Part shown: one piece after another, positions 1 to 9,959 of the stretch
Layout: every line of letters begins with the position of its first letter
Position numbering within the stretch: the first letter of the stretch is position 1
Assembly (NCBI RefSeq): GCF_014356525.2
Contig: NC_052518.1
Coordinates: forward strand, 10,195,864 to 10,259,863
DNA: 64,000 nucleotides
Direction: 5' to 3'
From: Nilaparvata lugens
Taxonomy: Eukaryota > Arthropoda > Insecta > Hemiptera > Delphacidae
Position numbers and translations under genes: made by a program
The notes under the pieces: model-generated
Told to the model about the DNA's origin: nothing
The model's database searches: none
Seen by the model: only the letters and a program-made list of their open reading frames with translations

Positions 1-364
1 CACTAATACACGTAAATTGATATTATTTAATTCCCTACAAGCTACAACCGATATAATCTCAATGACATTAAAAATAACTTTTAAACGTTGAAGAGCATAT
101 TTATTAACACTCGTGACTCATTTGCTTGGGTCTCTTTATAAGCGGAAATTTCTTGGTTACTGACAAGTGATTTTTATAAGTTTTGTATGTTACCATGCCA
201 GCGTTCGTGAAACGCTTGCGGACTTGTTAAAATGCACTTGTCAAGACAATTTCACAAGGGTGCTTTCGCTTGTGAATAGCTGGATTAGCAATTTTTCGTA
301 TAACCATGGTTGATAAAAAGACTTGTTGCTTTGTGAAATATGCCTCAGATGATTGAATTTCTGA

Positions 365-520
365 GACCCGCTTGCACAAAAGCCGGTTGAATTTTATTCG
401 TGATTATTCTCACGATAATCAATCAGAGTAAGCTTTATTTCGAGAAGACAGCTTCTCTGAATGGTTCTCGTGAAATTAATCACGATTAAAAATTCGACCG
501 GCTTTTGTTCAACCGGCACT
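365..520. mobile_element. MITE, 'GGTTGCACAAAAGCCGGTT' family, copy 1
   Basis: The left end reads CTTGCACAAAAGCCGGTTGA and the right end carries its reverse complement, with CCGGCTTTTGTTCAACCGGC near 498-517. Subterminal blocks (CACGATTA, CTTCTCTGA, TTCTCGTGA) also pair, so the whole unit can fold on itself. A second copy lies at 44445-44582. No coding capacity is seen. It is a non-autonomous inverted-repeat element; the superfamily is not determined from sequence alone. Confidence 0.75.
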
Positions 521-596
521 GAATTTAATTTCTAGATTTTAATAATTGAGTGCTTACAAATTCTTAGTGAAAGAAGAATTAACTTGATCAGTTGAG

Positions 597-790
597 TAAT
601 TGACCGAAGCGAAGCTGAGGACTTAGTTTCGACTCGATCGGCTTTTGTCTGTTTGTTTGTTTGTACAACAGTTACAGTCGCAGTTATTGTCCGATTTGAA
701 TGAAATTTAGTATACAAGTTCTTTGAAACATGGCGCAGAAACGTATGTGTAACGATTTTTGATAAGACCTCCGGTTTTAATATAAATTGT
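597..790 (-). repeat. Dispersed repeat, inverted partner of 3722-3895
   Basis: The reverse complement of this stretch matches 3722-3895 over almost its full length. Shared blocks include TTTTATCAAAAATCGTTACAC and the segment with AACAAACAAAAGCCGAT followed by CTCAGCTTCGCTTCGGTCAA. The AAACAAACAAA run recalls the 3' untranslated part of a retroelement, but no reverse transcriptase is attached. The open frame across 532-984 lies largely over this repeat and has no recognisable domain, so I do not call it a gene. Confidence 0.7.
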
Positions 791-1335
791 GCCGCTCTAA
801 AATGTGCTGTATTGAATGAATGGTATCGTTGGAATGCTATCGATAGAGTACAAGAGTTGTCAGTGGTGAACCTTGAAACGTCTGAGCCGCTCCAAATCAT
901 ACTGTATTTATTAATTATTGAAGAAAACTTCTTACTTGATTGCACTATTTCTTCCCTTTTCAACACGATATTTCCCTGTTTCATAGATGAATAGTTTCTA
1001 GACCTACCAAACCGGCCGGAGACATCACAGCTTAGTTAGCTCTTGTTTTCGTTCTAGTATGAGATCGGAAACCGACTTTTGAGCATAAACATTCTGCATA
1101 GGCATAACAAGCCGCCATAACATTTAATCCATTTTTCATGAAAAAATTATTAGCAGCCTCCTGTCATTGTCACCAACAATCCTATCTTATTTAGAATCAT
1201 TTTCCGTCTCACTATCGTCTGTGAGACGATACATAGTCTAAATTTCCCACTGCATATTCCATTTTCTATCAATTGACCGATTCCATATAATTAATTGTTA
1301 GAAAATTTGTAATATTGTAAATATGGGGACGATAT

Positions 1336-1530
1336 GAAGGTATCTCCTTGAGAGACATTTATAAGTCCGGTGTCCCTGGAAACAATGTCTTTAGCACTTT
1401 CAATGGAGAAAATAAAAGATGACATGGATAAATCTTCACAATATACTGTACTTTCTTAATGGCCCTTCTCATTAGTTTGTAAGTTGTAGGCTATTCATGA
1501 GCGAGGTCTACTGTTCGCAGAACTACTAGT
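1336..1530 (+). repeat. Left arm of long inverted repeat (partner 2866-3056)
   Basis: This arm pairs with 2866-3056 in reverse complement with scattered mismatches. Shared blocks include TCATGAGCGAGGTCTACTGT, TTCGCAGAACTACTAGT, AGAAGGGCC and TTTCAATGGAGAAAATA. The arms enclose about 1.3 kb, giving a 1.7-kb foldback arrangement. It could be one foldback transposon, or two opposed copies of one repeat. No transposase-like frame is seen between the arms. Confidence 0.75.
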
Positions 1531-2224
1531 ATTTTGAGTTCCAATTGACCAGTTCAATAGTTTCCGATACTCAACGATGAGATTGAATTCAATCATATTC
1601 ACGATATTTAAATAGTTTTCTTGATACTAAGGGAGTTTGAGTACATAAGATACATGTGTTACTCCGATTCTTTCCCAATTCCATTCTTGAATACCTGTTC
1701 CAGTTATTTTGTAAAATTTCACCATACTACCAGTACTTGAAAATAGTATTATGACACAAATACACACAACAATGCTCCTGACATTGTTTGACAATGTTAT
1801 ATCTCCATAAGAAGCTGACAATGGTGTTGTTGGAACTGTTCAATAACACTTATTGATGTGTTAATATCAGTCGATATTATCCGTTACCGATCCCTATTGT
1901 TCTATTATTTATTTCGGTTATGTTGAATGCAATGAGATAAGCTATTTCATAATCAGTCTTCTTTGTTTTGATCGGCTGTCAAGGAAATTAGAAATCGAGA
2001 GATCATTGACGAAGTTATGAAGTTGAAATATAGTGTAGCGGAGTTTATGAATAATTTGTGGATTTTTGTGAAATGTGAGTGTATATTTTCACCAAATATT
2101 TAGGTGAGTTTAGTTATTAAAATGTTTTAATATCATTTCACAAACACCAATTAATTACCTAAGTATAACTGATTGATACTTATTTCAGTTCCATAGTTAT
2201 AATATTTAAAAAAACGACACATAC

Positions 2225-2577
2225 CTTAGACCAGTTATAGAATAGACACGGCCTATTGTATATTCATACTGAAAGTCGATGAAGCCAACATCTACTGCCA
2301 TATCTCCAAATCGTTACGTCAGCATCACATAGAAAACTTTTCTGTAGAGTTCGTTTACATTGTTTTCCATAGCAGATTGTATCTATTTCTGCGGGAGCGC
2401 AGCTGGAGTTTACCATTTTACTATTATCCATAATGAATAATAATTTACATCCTTCTGAAATAGACACAATCTGGAAGTTTTCTATCCGATGATGACGTCA
2501 CGATTTGGAGATATGGCAGTAGATGTTGGCTTCAGAGGCTAGACTTCCCAGTGTGTCTATTCTATAACTGGTCTAAG
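2225..2577. mobile_element. Inverted-repeat (foldback) element of 353 bp
   Basis: The left end CTTAGACCAGTTATAGAATA is matched exactly in reverse at 2552-2577. A second inner pair follows (GAAGCCAACATCTACTGCC near 2280, its complement near 2515), together with GATATGGCAGTAGATGTTGG. The interior has no coding signal. The element sits inside the larger inverted repeat 1336-3056, so it was inserted there or forms its core. Confidence 0.8.
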
Positions 2578-2865
2578 ACTAATAGCAAGTAATAGTGAAA
2601 TGTTCAACATATCAAGGAGTTTCCAGTAAGGTTAAATCTCAATTAATTTAATAAATTAATGAATTTATTTTTAAGAAATAAATAACAAATAAGTTTCAAT
2701 GGCAACCAAGATTAGCTAGTCTTACAATTAAATTTTCATTCCGTATATTATCTTTATATCTTAATTATTGTGAAGAAAGGCATACACTTCATATTTCGAG
2801 GATTTATTCCTGAGCTGAATCACAAACTGAGACTTGTTGACAACGTTATAATAATAAACATTATT

Positions 2866-3056
2866 ACTAGTAGTTCTGCGAACAGTAGACCTCGCTCATG
2901 AATACAACTTTCAATCTAATGAGAAGGGCCAGTAGCCTACAATAAGTACAGAATATTGTGAAGATTTAGCCATGTCATCTATTATTTTCTCCATTGAAAG
3001 TAGCCTATTAGAGACACTGTTTCCAGGGACACTGGACTTATCAAGGAGTACCTTTA
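2866..3056 (-). repeat. Right arm of long inverted repeat (partner 1336-1530)
   Basis: Reverse-complement partner of 1336-1530, starting ACTAGTAGTTCTGCGAACAG and ending near GGAGTACCTTTATATC. Small indels show that the arms have drifted apart, so the structure is old. Confidence 0.75.
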
Positions 3057-3077
3057 TATCAAATACATACCTTTTAA

Positions 3078-3250
3078 ATGAAAAAGACTAAGAAATTGTC
3101 AAAAAACCACAGATTTATTGATACTCAGAAAGACCGGTCTCGGTCATTATCAGAGTTTATCAGAGATTGACAATGGTGTAATTACCGAAACCGGTATTTC
3201 TAAGTATCAATATATCTGTGGTTTTTTGACAATTTCTTGGTCTTTTTAAT
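3078..3250. mobile_element. Penelope-like foldback element with hammerhead-like core
   Basis: Terminal blocks AAAAAGACTAAGAAATTGTC on the left and GACAATTTCTTGGTCTTTTT on the right are inverted. The arms continue through CCACAGATTTATTGATACT and its partner. Each arm carries one version of the hammerhead-like core described at 3160-3202. The end layout, with TGTGG, a T-run and TGACAA, recurs at 23409-23884 and 54040-54160. Assignment to Penelope-like elements is inferred from the ribozyme-like motif only; no Penelope protein is present. Confidence 0.6.
3160..3202 (+). ncRNA. Hammerhead-ribozyme-like motif (degenerate)
   Basis: The order is TCAGAGA, TTGACAA (expected CUGANGA, two deviations), a short stem GGT/ACC, GAA, then ACCGGT and A. 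The self-complementary ACCGGT would be a very short stem III with cleavage after the A. The five bases upstream of the core (AGAGA) can pair with TTTCT just downstream as stem I, with one G-U. This is the minimal type I layout known from Penelope-like elements. Core changes make activity doubtful. Confidence 0.4.
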
Positions 3251-3522
3251 TTAATGTTAATAATGACCACAATATCAACTTCTCAACTACACAAAAAGGA
3301 AAAAATTTACCTTTATACCTTTACATACAATTTTTTCTCTACAACTGCAGTATTGGACTCCAATACAATAACGATTTTTTTAAAATAATTTATCCAATTA
3401 ATTTGTTAAATCAATTTAATAATAATAATATGATTCAATTCAATTATTCTATCTAATCATAATAATTTATTTTATAATGATATATTATTAGAATAAGATA
3501 GAACAATATTAGTATTATCTGC

Positions 3523-3620
3523 AAAAAAAAAAAAAAAAACTGGCAGGAACGAGAACTGAACCTGGGTCCCGCAGTGTGACAGACCACGGTCTAACGGACT
3601 CGACCACCATGTGCTCGTAA
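3523..3620 (-). repeat. tRNA-like sequence (SINE head or tRNA pseudogene)
   Basis: Read on the minus strand, an A-box-like TGGTGGTCGAGTCCG is followed 40-odd bases later by a B-box-like GGTTCAGTTCTCG, with CTGCGGGACCCAGG between. It ends GTTCCTGCCAG followed by a run of 17 T, which would act as a pol III terminator. The T arm does not pair cleanly, so this is not an intact tRNA gene. A tRNA-derived SINE head or decayed tRNA is the best reading. Confidence 0.5.
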
Positions 3621-3721
3621 CAATTGATGCGAAAAAGTATGAAAATGAATTATTGCTGTATCTTCAACGACACATCCTTTCTGGATTGAGGTTAGTTCGC
3701 GGTTTTTTAAATATTACAAAA

Positions 3722-3895
3722 AACCAGAGGTTTTATCAAAAATCGTTACACATACGTTTCTGCGCCTTGTTTCAAAGAACTTGCATACCAAATTTCATAC
3801 AAATCGGACAGTAACTGCGACTGTAACTGCGGTACAAACAAACAAAAGCCGATTGAGTCGAAACTAAAACCTCAGCTTCGCTTCGGTCAATAAAC
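3722..3895 (+). repeat. Dispersed repeat, inverted partner of 597-790
   Basis: Matches the reverse complement of 597-790, including TTTCTGCGCC, TTTCAAAGAACTTGCATAC and AGCCGATTGAGTCGAAACT. Two copies within 3.3 kb in opposite orientation suggest a common dispersed retroelement tail. Confidence 0.7.
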
Positions 3896-3927
3896 TCTTC
3901 TATTAATCTGTATTTACTGTAGTTGTA

Positions 3928-4240
3928 TTCTTCTTCTTCTTCTTCTTCTTCTTCTTCTTCTTCTTCTTCTTCTTCTTCTTCTTCTTCTTCTTCTTCTTCT
4001 TCTTCTTCTTCGTCTTCTTCTTCTTCTTCTTCTTCTTCTTCTTCTTCTTCTTCTTCTTCTTCTCTTCTTCTTCTTCTTCTTCTTCTTCTTCTTCTTCTTC
4101 TTCTTCTTCTTCTTCTCTTCTTCTTCTTCTTCTTCTTCTCTTCTTCTTCTTCTTCTTCTTCTTCTTCTTCTTCTTCTTCTTCTTCTTCTTCTTCTTCTTC
4201 TTCTTCTCTTCTTCTTCTCTTCTTCTTCTCTTCTTCTTTC
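3928..4240 (+). repeat. TTC/GAA microsatellite, 313 bp
   Basis: Nearly pure TTC repeats run for 313 bp, with one TTC-to-TCG change near 4011 and about six single-T losses (CTCTTC) concentrated after 4060. The losses shift the triplet phase, so the apparent proteins here change from poly-Ser to poly-Leu and poly-Phe, or from poly-Glu to poly-Lys and poly-Arg on the other strand. These frames are artefacts. Long GAA/TTC tracts are known to form triplex DNA. Confidence 0.98.
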
Positions 4241-4424
4241 AAACAGTGATTAGGCTATTGCTGATCCGACTCACTATCAGCTTGTAATTGAAATAAAAAA
4301 TATATAATCATCAACATTAATATAATTCAATCTAATAACATTAATATAATCTAATCGTATAACATCAATATCACCAATATAATCTACTGTTTTGATTTTA
4401 TAATGAGTAATAATAATAATCATC

Positions 4425-4668
4425 GCCACCTTTTTCGTGGCCTGCCTGTCTCTTTTGCCTACCGGTTAATACTTGAAAATTCTCAGTGGAAGCCTATCAG
4501 CTGACATTCGTTTCACATGCTCTTTCCATTGCCGACGATACAATGCAACTCTCTCATTCAGGCAGAATATGATATTCCGCTCCTTCCTTATATCCTCATT
4601 CCTGATGTGATCTCTTCTGTCACAGCCCTTAGTTCTGCGAAGAAATCTCATCTCAGCTGCCTGCCTGT
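4425..4668 (-). pseudogene. Non-LTR retrotransposon ORF, C-terminal fragment
   Basis: The minus strand encodes a C-terminal tail typical of insect non-LTR retrotransposons, downstream of the reverse transcriptase core. It starts with QAAEMRFLRRTKGCDRRDH, then has IRNEDIRKE and, further on, YRRQWKEHVKRMSADRLP. A stop follows IFKY near 4466. The reading frame then continues with PVGKRDRQATKK, matching the usual 'GRRDVGRPRKRW' ending but with changes. The endonuclease and the reverse transcriptase catalytic region are absent, so this is a dead, 5'-truncated copy. It is a different family from the copies at 38217 and 49891. Identification rests on recognising this conserved tail; the exact clade is not determined. 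Confidence 0.75.
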
Positions 4669-4745
4669 ATTATTTACAACAATACTTACAGGAATACAGA
4701 TGGAATTAAATAGAGAATGCATTTATTCAAATGCTAATTAATATA

Positions 4746-4970
4746 TAATTATTATTTAACGAAAATCCTAAATAAATGCTGTAAATGCTAGCAATTGGGA
4801 GGTACCGGGTTCGATTCCCGGGCTGGCAAATAATTTTTGGATAGTAGTTCTCATCGAATTTCCATCTAGCTGTTAACCCTGTTGTCAATGTCTGCAGTAG
4901 CAGAAGTCTTCGGGGTGATTTTACAGCATTTATCTAGGATTTTCGTTGAATAATAATTACATACAGGAAT
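4746..4970. mobile_element. MITE, 'AACGAAAATCC...GCTGTAAA' family, copy 1, with tRNA-like insert
   Basis: The left end AATTATTATTTAACGAAAAT and the right end ATTTTCGTTGAATAATAATT are inverted, with AAATGCTGTAAAT inside. The right arm shares CAGTAGCAGAAGTCTTCGGG and GACAACAGGGTTAACAGCTA (as reverse complement) with copies at 55358-55652 and 57235-57800. Here the left arm is replaced at 4797-4830 by a sequence with a perfect pol III B box, GGTTCGATTCC, in CCGGGTTCGATTCCCGGGC, a T-arm-like hairpin. Confidence 0.75.
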
Positions 4971-5960
4971 CTTGAAACCTCATCACGAAGAGATATAAAT
5001 TTCATTCAATGAATTTCAACCTGTTCAAGCAGGGGTGATCACAGGGGGGTTTTGGGTTCCATACCCAAAACCATTGGACCATTTTGGGCGGGTCCCATGA
5101 AAAATCAGCAGTGTTCAAGATGACTACTATCATATTTTTGGGGGTTTTCAATGACAGGGGGGGTTGGTTTGGAATATTTGTTCTTGGTTTATTGGAAGGT
5201 GCATCCATGTACTTTGGGGGCTTTGATTATCCCCTTGGTTTTAGTAGTATTTTGAATTTACCTCCACTTTGAGGACTAAATGAAAAACAATAATAGTACA
5301 TGTAATAAATAGAGACCATTGAAGAGCTAGAATAATGGCTCTTATTGACTAAAATAAACTGAGATAAAATAACAAACTTTCTGATGATTTAGAATAATTT
5401 AAAAACTGATTTATGACATATGATTATCATATCATTCTTCCCTGCAGTAGTGGAACCTACCGGGCCAATCTACGAATGTTGACAGAACTTCTCTTCCATC
5501 AGAAAGTCTTACTTGAGCGACATGAGGGTTCAAATGAATAATTTCCAAATAAAAAGTACAGTAGTACAGTAGTCGAAACTGTTATATAACTGAGGAAAAA
5601 TTCGGATTCTCATCAATATGCTTTTTGGATTCTCATACATGCTTCTTCCAATCAATTTGATATTTTGAAATATTAGTTGGGGATGTAGAAGTAGAATTGC
5701 TTGGCTGAGGCTTCTTCGTGTCTCAACCATTACCGTGCTTTTTACTGTTACTAGCTGGCTATTTCAAAGTTATTGAACTTTTTTATCAACTTGGGATGTT
5801 TTCCTTGTGAGTTCTTCAACAGATGGCAAAATAATAGCTAACAATTCAATGTTTGAATATATCATTCACTTGTAGTATAGGTATAGAGATAATTATTTAA
5901 TAGTCAACATTTATTTGTTACAGCAGTATTAATGTACTTGAGATTCGTCCCAACTTTCTT
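4971..5960. other. No gene seen; G-rich block at 5030-5275
   Basis: The 5030-5275 block has several G-runs, unlike the AT-rich surroundings. A perfect 10-bp hairpin, GGTTTTGGGT at 5048-5057 pairing with ACCCAAAACC at 5063-5072, sits at its start. A 62-residue open frame covers 5084-5272, rich in Gly and Phe, with no recognised domain. The rest of the interval shows nothing recognisable. Confidence 0.4.
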
Positions 5961-6025
5961 TCATTTATTTATTTATTACAGAACAACTATTACAGACTAC
6001 AGGCATTAAGCCCAAAACAGTCTTC
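5961..6025 (-). repeat. Retroelement 3' tail, (AAAT)n family, copy 1
   Basis: On the minus strand a block resembling GGGCTTAATGCCTGT runs into an (AAAT)n tail. Related pieces occur at 11276-11362, 13420-13505 and 20427-20497 (minus) and 26503-26614 and 43267-43362 (plus). The shared pieces are 'ggaacaacaggc..gcccaaaac' and the (AAAT)n end. No coding part is attached. From 6026 to 6723 I see nothing else recognisable. Confidence 0.6.
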
Positions 6026-6723
6026 ACTACCATTTACAATCGAATAAAGTAAGTTACTAAAAGGAATAAAAATGAGAGATACAGCATCATGTTCATGATA
6101 TTTCTATTCTCCATTTCATCGTTTTTTCAAGAGTGCTATGTGCTAATCGGATTCCGTCTGCTGTACTCAAATATCCGAATAACACAAAATATTATTAAAG
6201 TTACAGCTTTCACAACGCAATTTTACCAAAACATGCCAATAAACGCATGACATTGGCATACACAGAAGTGAATGCATTTGAATAAACTAACGGTTGACGG
6301 TAGTTTAAATAAAATTAGTCACGTGATTAATATCGTGACCACGGTTACAGGTTGAAGGTTGGACCAACGACCTTGTCCAATAACCGTAATTGAATCCCGT
6401 AACCGCCGTCAGCAGAGTGACTGACCGTATCTTTCGTCATAGATCTTCGAGTCTAGATCTTTGACCGTGGTCAATGCCTAATATATTACCAGAATATTGA
6501 CCTGTTGATTCCATTCCACACAGTTTCACAGAAGAGTGAAATAACTAAATCAGAAAGCAATATTGGTTACTGTCCAATAGTTACAGGGATTTTTTTTCAC
6601 TCAATATTATTGAAATATTTTTTTCAAAAGAGTTGTCAGAGAAAAATGGATCGATATAGTAATCAAGATGTGATTAAATAATAAAAAATTTTGGTGTGGT
6701 GCCAAAAACTGCCAACTCACACA

Positions 6724-7388
6724 ACTTTCCTTGCCGTTATGAAAATTGATCAACTGACGCTGGTGTTCCCGCGCATCTCTAGTCTACTTTCCTAAGATCT
6801 GAGCCAGCTCGTGACAGGACAATTGCGCTGCAGACACACGAAGTCTGCTATATCTTCATAGTGAATGATTTAATAGAATCAACAGTTGCCAACAGTTTGC
6901 AATTGAATAATCTTATTTTCTCGAATTTCGAGCTTATTTTCAATTTTAGGTGAAAATGCTACTGAACATTAATTGTAGAGATTTTTATGCTCAATCTTTT
7001 CCACTTGATTTTTTTTGTTTAAATTGGATCTGAAGCCTGATAATTGAGAATCTAAAATGAAACTTTGCATAGATGGTGCAGTGCTCCTGAAATTTTTACA
7101 GATATGGGACTTGTGGCAGTTGATAGAGCTTATCGATGACTATTTCAGGTATGACTTTAATCAAAATCGTTGGAGCAGTTTTCGAAAAAATCGCGAAAAG
7201 CCCTGTTTTCGACAACATTTTCGCCATTTTAGCCGCCATCTTGAATCGCATTTGATCGAAATTGTTCGTGTCTGATCCTTATATTGTAAGGACATTACCT
7301 TCCAAATTTCAAGTCATTCCGTTAATTGGGAGATGAGATATCGTGTACACATACACACACACACACACCACACACACACACACACACA

Positions 7389-7480
<92 letters not shown>

Positions 7481-7680
7481 CACCACACACACACACACAC
7501 AACACACACACACACACACACATACACACACACACACACACACACATACAGACCAATACCCAAAAACCACTTATTTGAACTCAGGGGACCTCGAAACGTA
7601 TAGAAATTTAGAAATTGGGGTACCTTAATTTTTTTCGGAAAGCAATACTTTCTTACCAATGGTAATACGGCAAGGAAAGT
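6724..7680. mobile_element. Inverted-repeat element of 957 bp carrying the CA tract
   Basis: The ends are ACTTTCCTTGCCGTTAT on the left and ATACGGCAAGGAAAGT on the right, an inverted match of about 14 bp. The interior contains a dispersed sequence (TGGAGCAGTTTTCG, CGCCATTTTAGCCGCCATCT, TCATTCCGTTAATTGGGAG) that leads into the CA microsatellite. It also contains a 72-residue open frame at 7057-7275 without recognised motifs. No target duplication is obvious. The right end abuts AATAAATAAATA, so an alternative is a retroelement 3' end whose terminal match is fortuitous. Confidence 0.5.
7346..7550 (+). repeat. CA/TG microsatellite, about 205 bp
   Basis: A long (CA)n tract with occasional CCA, ACA and ATA interruptions. 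All frames crossing it (Thr-His or Cys-Val repeats) are repeat artefacts. It lies inside the 6724-7680 element. Confidence 0.97.
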
Positions 7681-7702
7681 AATAAAATAAATAAATAAAT
7701 AA

Positions 7703-8820
7703 AGGATTAGTGAAAGTGAATGGCAGGTGATCATATTTAGAATATAATGTATTTGAAAAGTTCTCTAAAAAGGAAATTGTTAGATGAGAAATGGAAATAT
7801 CAATGACAATGAATTCTTTTATTCCCTCGGACTACCCTGGGAGCTGTGGAGAAAATATATTGAGAGGGATTCACGAACTAAAAAAACAATATTCGTTTGA
7901 TTTTGTACTTTACATATTCAGTTATTCATTATATTTTTAATATTACATAATAATTAGAAGACCTAGTAATTGGAGGGCTTCAACCCGTTTCTTTCCCAAT
8001 CTTTTCGAAATCTAAACCAGTCAACGTTGAAATAAAAATTATTGCGATTGCGGACAGTAATAAATAACTAGATATAATAACTGCATATGATTTTATGTAT
8101 TCCTGCTACAATTATCTATTTATTGTCACTGAATTGTAGTATGGAGCTCACTGATAATATTGTATTATTGACTTGATAATTATGTATCACAAATGAAATA
8201 TTATCGATAGAATAATTGCATTGCTGATACATCAATTTATATTGTGGTCTCGACTATACTAATAGAGAGCCCTCCATGCTGGAGAACTCTCTCAATAGTT
8301 TCTGATTTTGGAATACGCAACTTATATGAATCAATAAAACTTCATAGTTCACTCCATACAGGTGAATAAATCAGAATAAAAATCCAAGATTTGACTACTG
8401 AAATAATTTTATGGTAGGCTACGTAGATCACAGACAGTCTATGTGATAACCCTAAAAATACAATTCAACAGTCAGATGGATGATGAGTCAACAATGCTTT
8501 ATGCACTTTCAATATTTACTAGTATTCAGTGTTTACTAGTTTGTGTTTCTTGAATAGTTCCAAATTTCTTAAATAACTCAATATTATTCGTTAAAAGTGG
8601 TAATTGAGTGAAATATTTCTAATTAATTTATCAATTTAAGCCATCTAAATTCAAAATTTATAGTTTTAATGTTTATTTTGAACGAAAATTTTATAAAAAT
8701 TGTACACGTGAAATTCTAACCTTATCTTGGACTTTGTCACCTATAAATTTGGAAGAAAAATAGCACAAGGACTACCTTATTATTCTATCTTTCAATGTTA
8801 TTACATTAGTGTTATTGCAT
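7703..8820. other. No gene or repeat recognised
   Basis: AT-rich sequence without long frames or clear internal repeats. No feature can be supported. Confidence 0.4.
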
Positions 8821-8824
8821 TGTA

Positions 8825-8995
8825 AATAAATAAATAAATATTATCCTGTTATATCCTCAAACAGGTCGAAGGAGTGAGTCAATTTCGTTGGCTAATAGAC
8901 TTGATCAGTATAATGGGTTCAAATATAATATATGTCTTAAAAATTTGAATTTGATTGATGTAACCAATTAAAAGCAATCGTCAAACATACATACA
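8825..8995 (+). repeat. Dispersed repeat family D, copy 1
   Basis: Shares TATCCTGTTATATCCTCAAA, GAAGGAGTG, CAATTTCGTTGGC and TTGATTGATG plus AATCGTC with the reverse complement of 22690-22838 and, in part, with 58553-58655. It starts with AAATAAATAAAT. Function and class are unknown; a retroposon is likely. Confidence 0.6.
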
Positions 8996-9879
8996 CATCT
9001 ACATACCTACAAAAAACCTACCCTCGCACGGAGAACAGCTAGAGGTTTTAGTAATTAGTATGAACTCGCTACGCTTGTTCAATCATAATCAACACCATCG
9101 ATTGAATAATAAGAGGATCGCTTTCGACAAGATAAAGTTTCGTGCCATGTGACGTGTTAGGCCAGTTATACACACATCGATTTTTTGCCGTTTTTATGAA
9201 TTCTATCAGATCAAACGGAACTTGACAAACATAATCTGTTTTACAGCATCTGTTCAATCTAATAGAATTTATAAGGACTCGTACGCCCAAAAAAATTGTA
9301 CGTCCAAAAATCGATGTGTGTGTAACTAGCCGAGCTACAACTAGAGTGAACTATTTTTGTTTCAAGAGTGAAGAAGGCAGTTGAAAGTTGAATAATTAGC
9401 CCACTCATGAAATATTCATCATCTAATTCGAAATCAATTTCTTACTGGAAGTACTTCCTAACTTCCACGAATCAACTGTGGACAAATTAAACTATTTCTT
9501 GGAAGAAAACACAATCATCGGCCAAGAACTTTTAGACAATTATTTTTAGATTCATGTGTGAATGAACTATAAATGATAAAAGTGAATATATAAGAGTAAA
9601 GAGTGAAGTTTCATGAAAATATACGAGCACAGTAGGATGTTGAAGTTTTCGGTGATGCTGATTACGACGACAAGCACAATTGATTATGGACTCTGTCATT
9701 ACAGAGTAGATACTCATCAACCTTTCCTCTTGGATAAGACCAGTAATCCAATTAATTCTAGTTGATGATTGGAGCACCTATCGCCTATCCTTCTCTGTTT
9801 CCGGGTGTAAGAGTAGAAGACCTAAGTGAATATACTCAGTCTTTTCATGTTATATTCTACTGCTTAATTTTGAAGCTCA
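8996..9879. other. No gene recognised
   Basis: Two short open frames (9069-9290 and 9532-9777, minus) have no recognisable motif or supporting start context. Nothing else is seen. Confidence 0.4.
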
Positions 9880-9925
9880 TTAGAGAATGATAATGGTGTA
9901 AGAACCGGAACTGATACTTCAAATT
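9880..9925 (+). ncRNA. Hammerhead-like motif, solo copy (degenerate)
   Basis: AGAGA, ATGATAA, GGTGTAAGAACC, GGA, ACTGAT follow in the same order as at 3160-3202. The downstream layout (a T-rich stretch, GTGTTATGACAA, then GGTTTTTGG) also resembles the ends of the family. Two core positions deviate from CUGANGA, and GGA replaces GAA, so it is likely inactive. Confidence 0.35.
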
Positions 9926-9959
9926 GATTTACTGAATTAGTGTTATGACAATGGTTTTT

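Noticed and set aside
3523..3620. Functional tRNA gene
   Set aside because: A and B boxes are imperfect and the T arm does not pair; better read as SINE head or pseudogene.
3772..4249. Long open frames of poly-Glu/Lys/Arg or poly-Ser/Leu/Phe
   Set aside because: They are translations of the TTC/GAA microsatellite; amino-acid switches coincide with single-base losses.
7309..7734. Open frames of Thr-His or Cys-Val repeats up to 141 codons
   Set aside because: Translations of the CA microsatellite on both strands.
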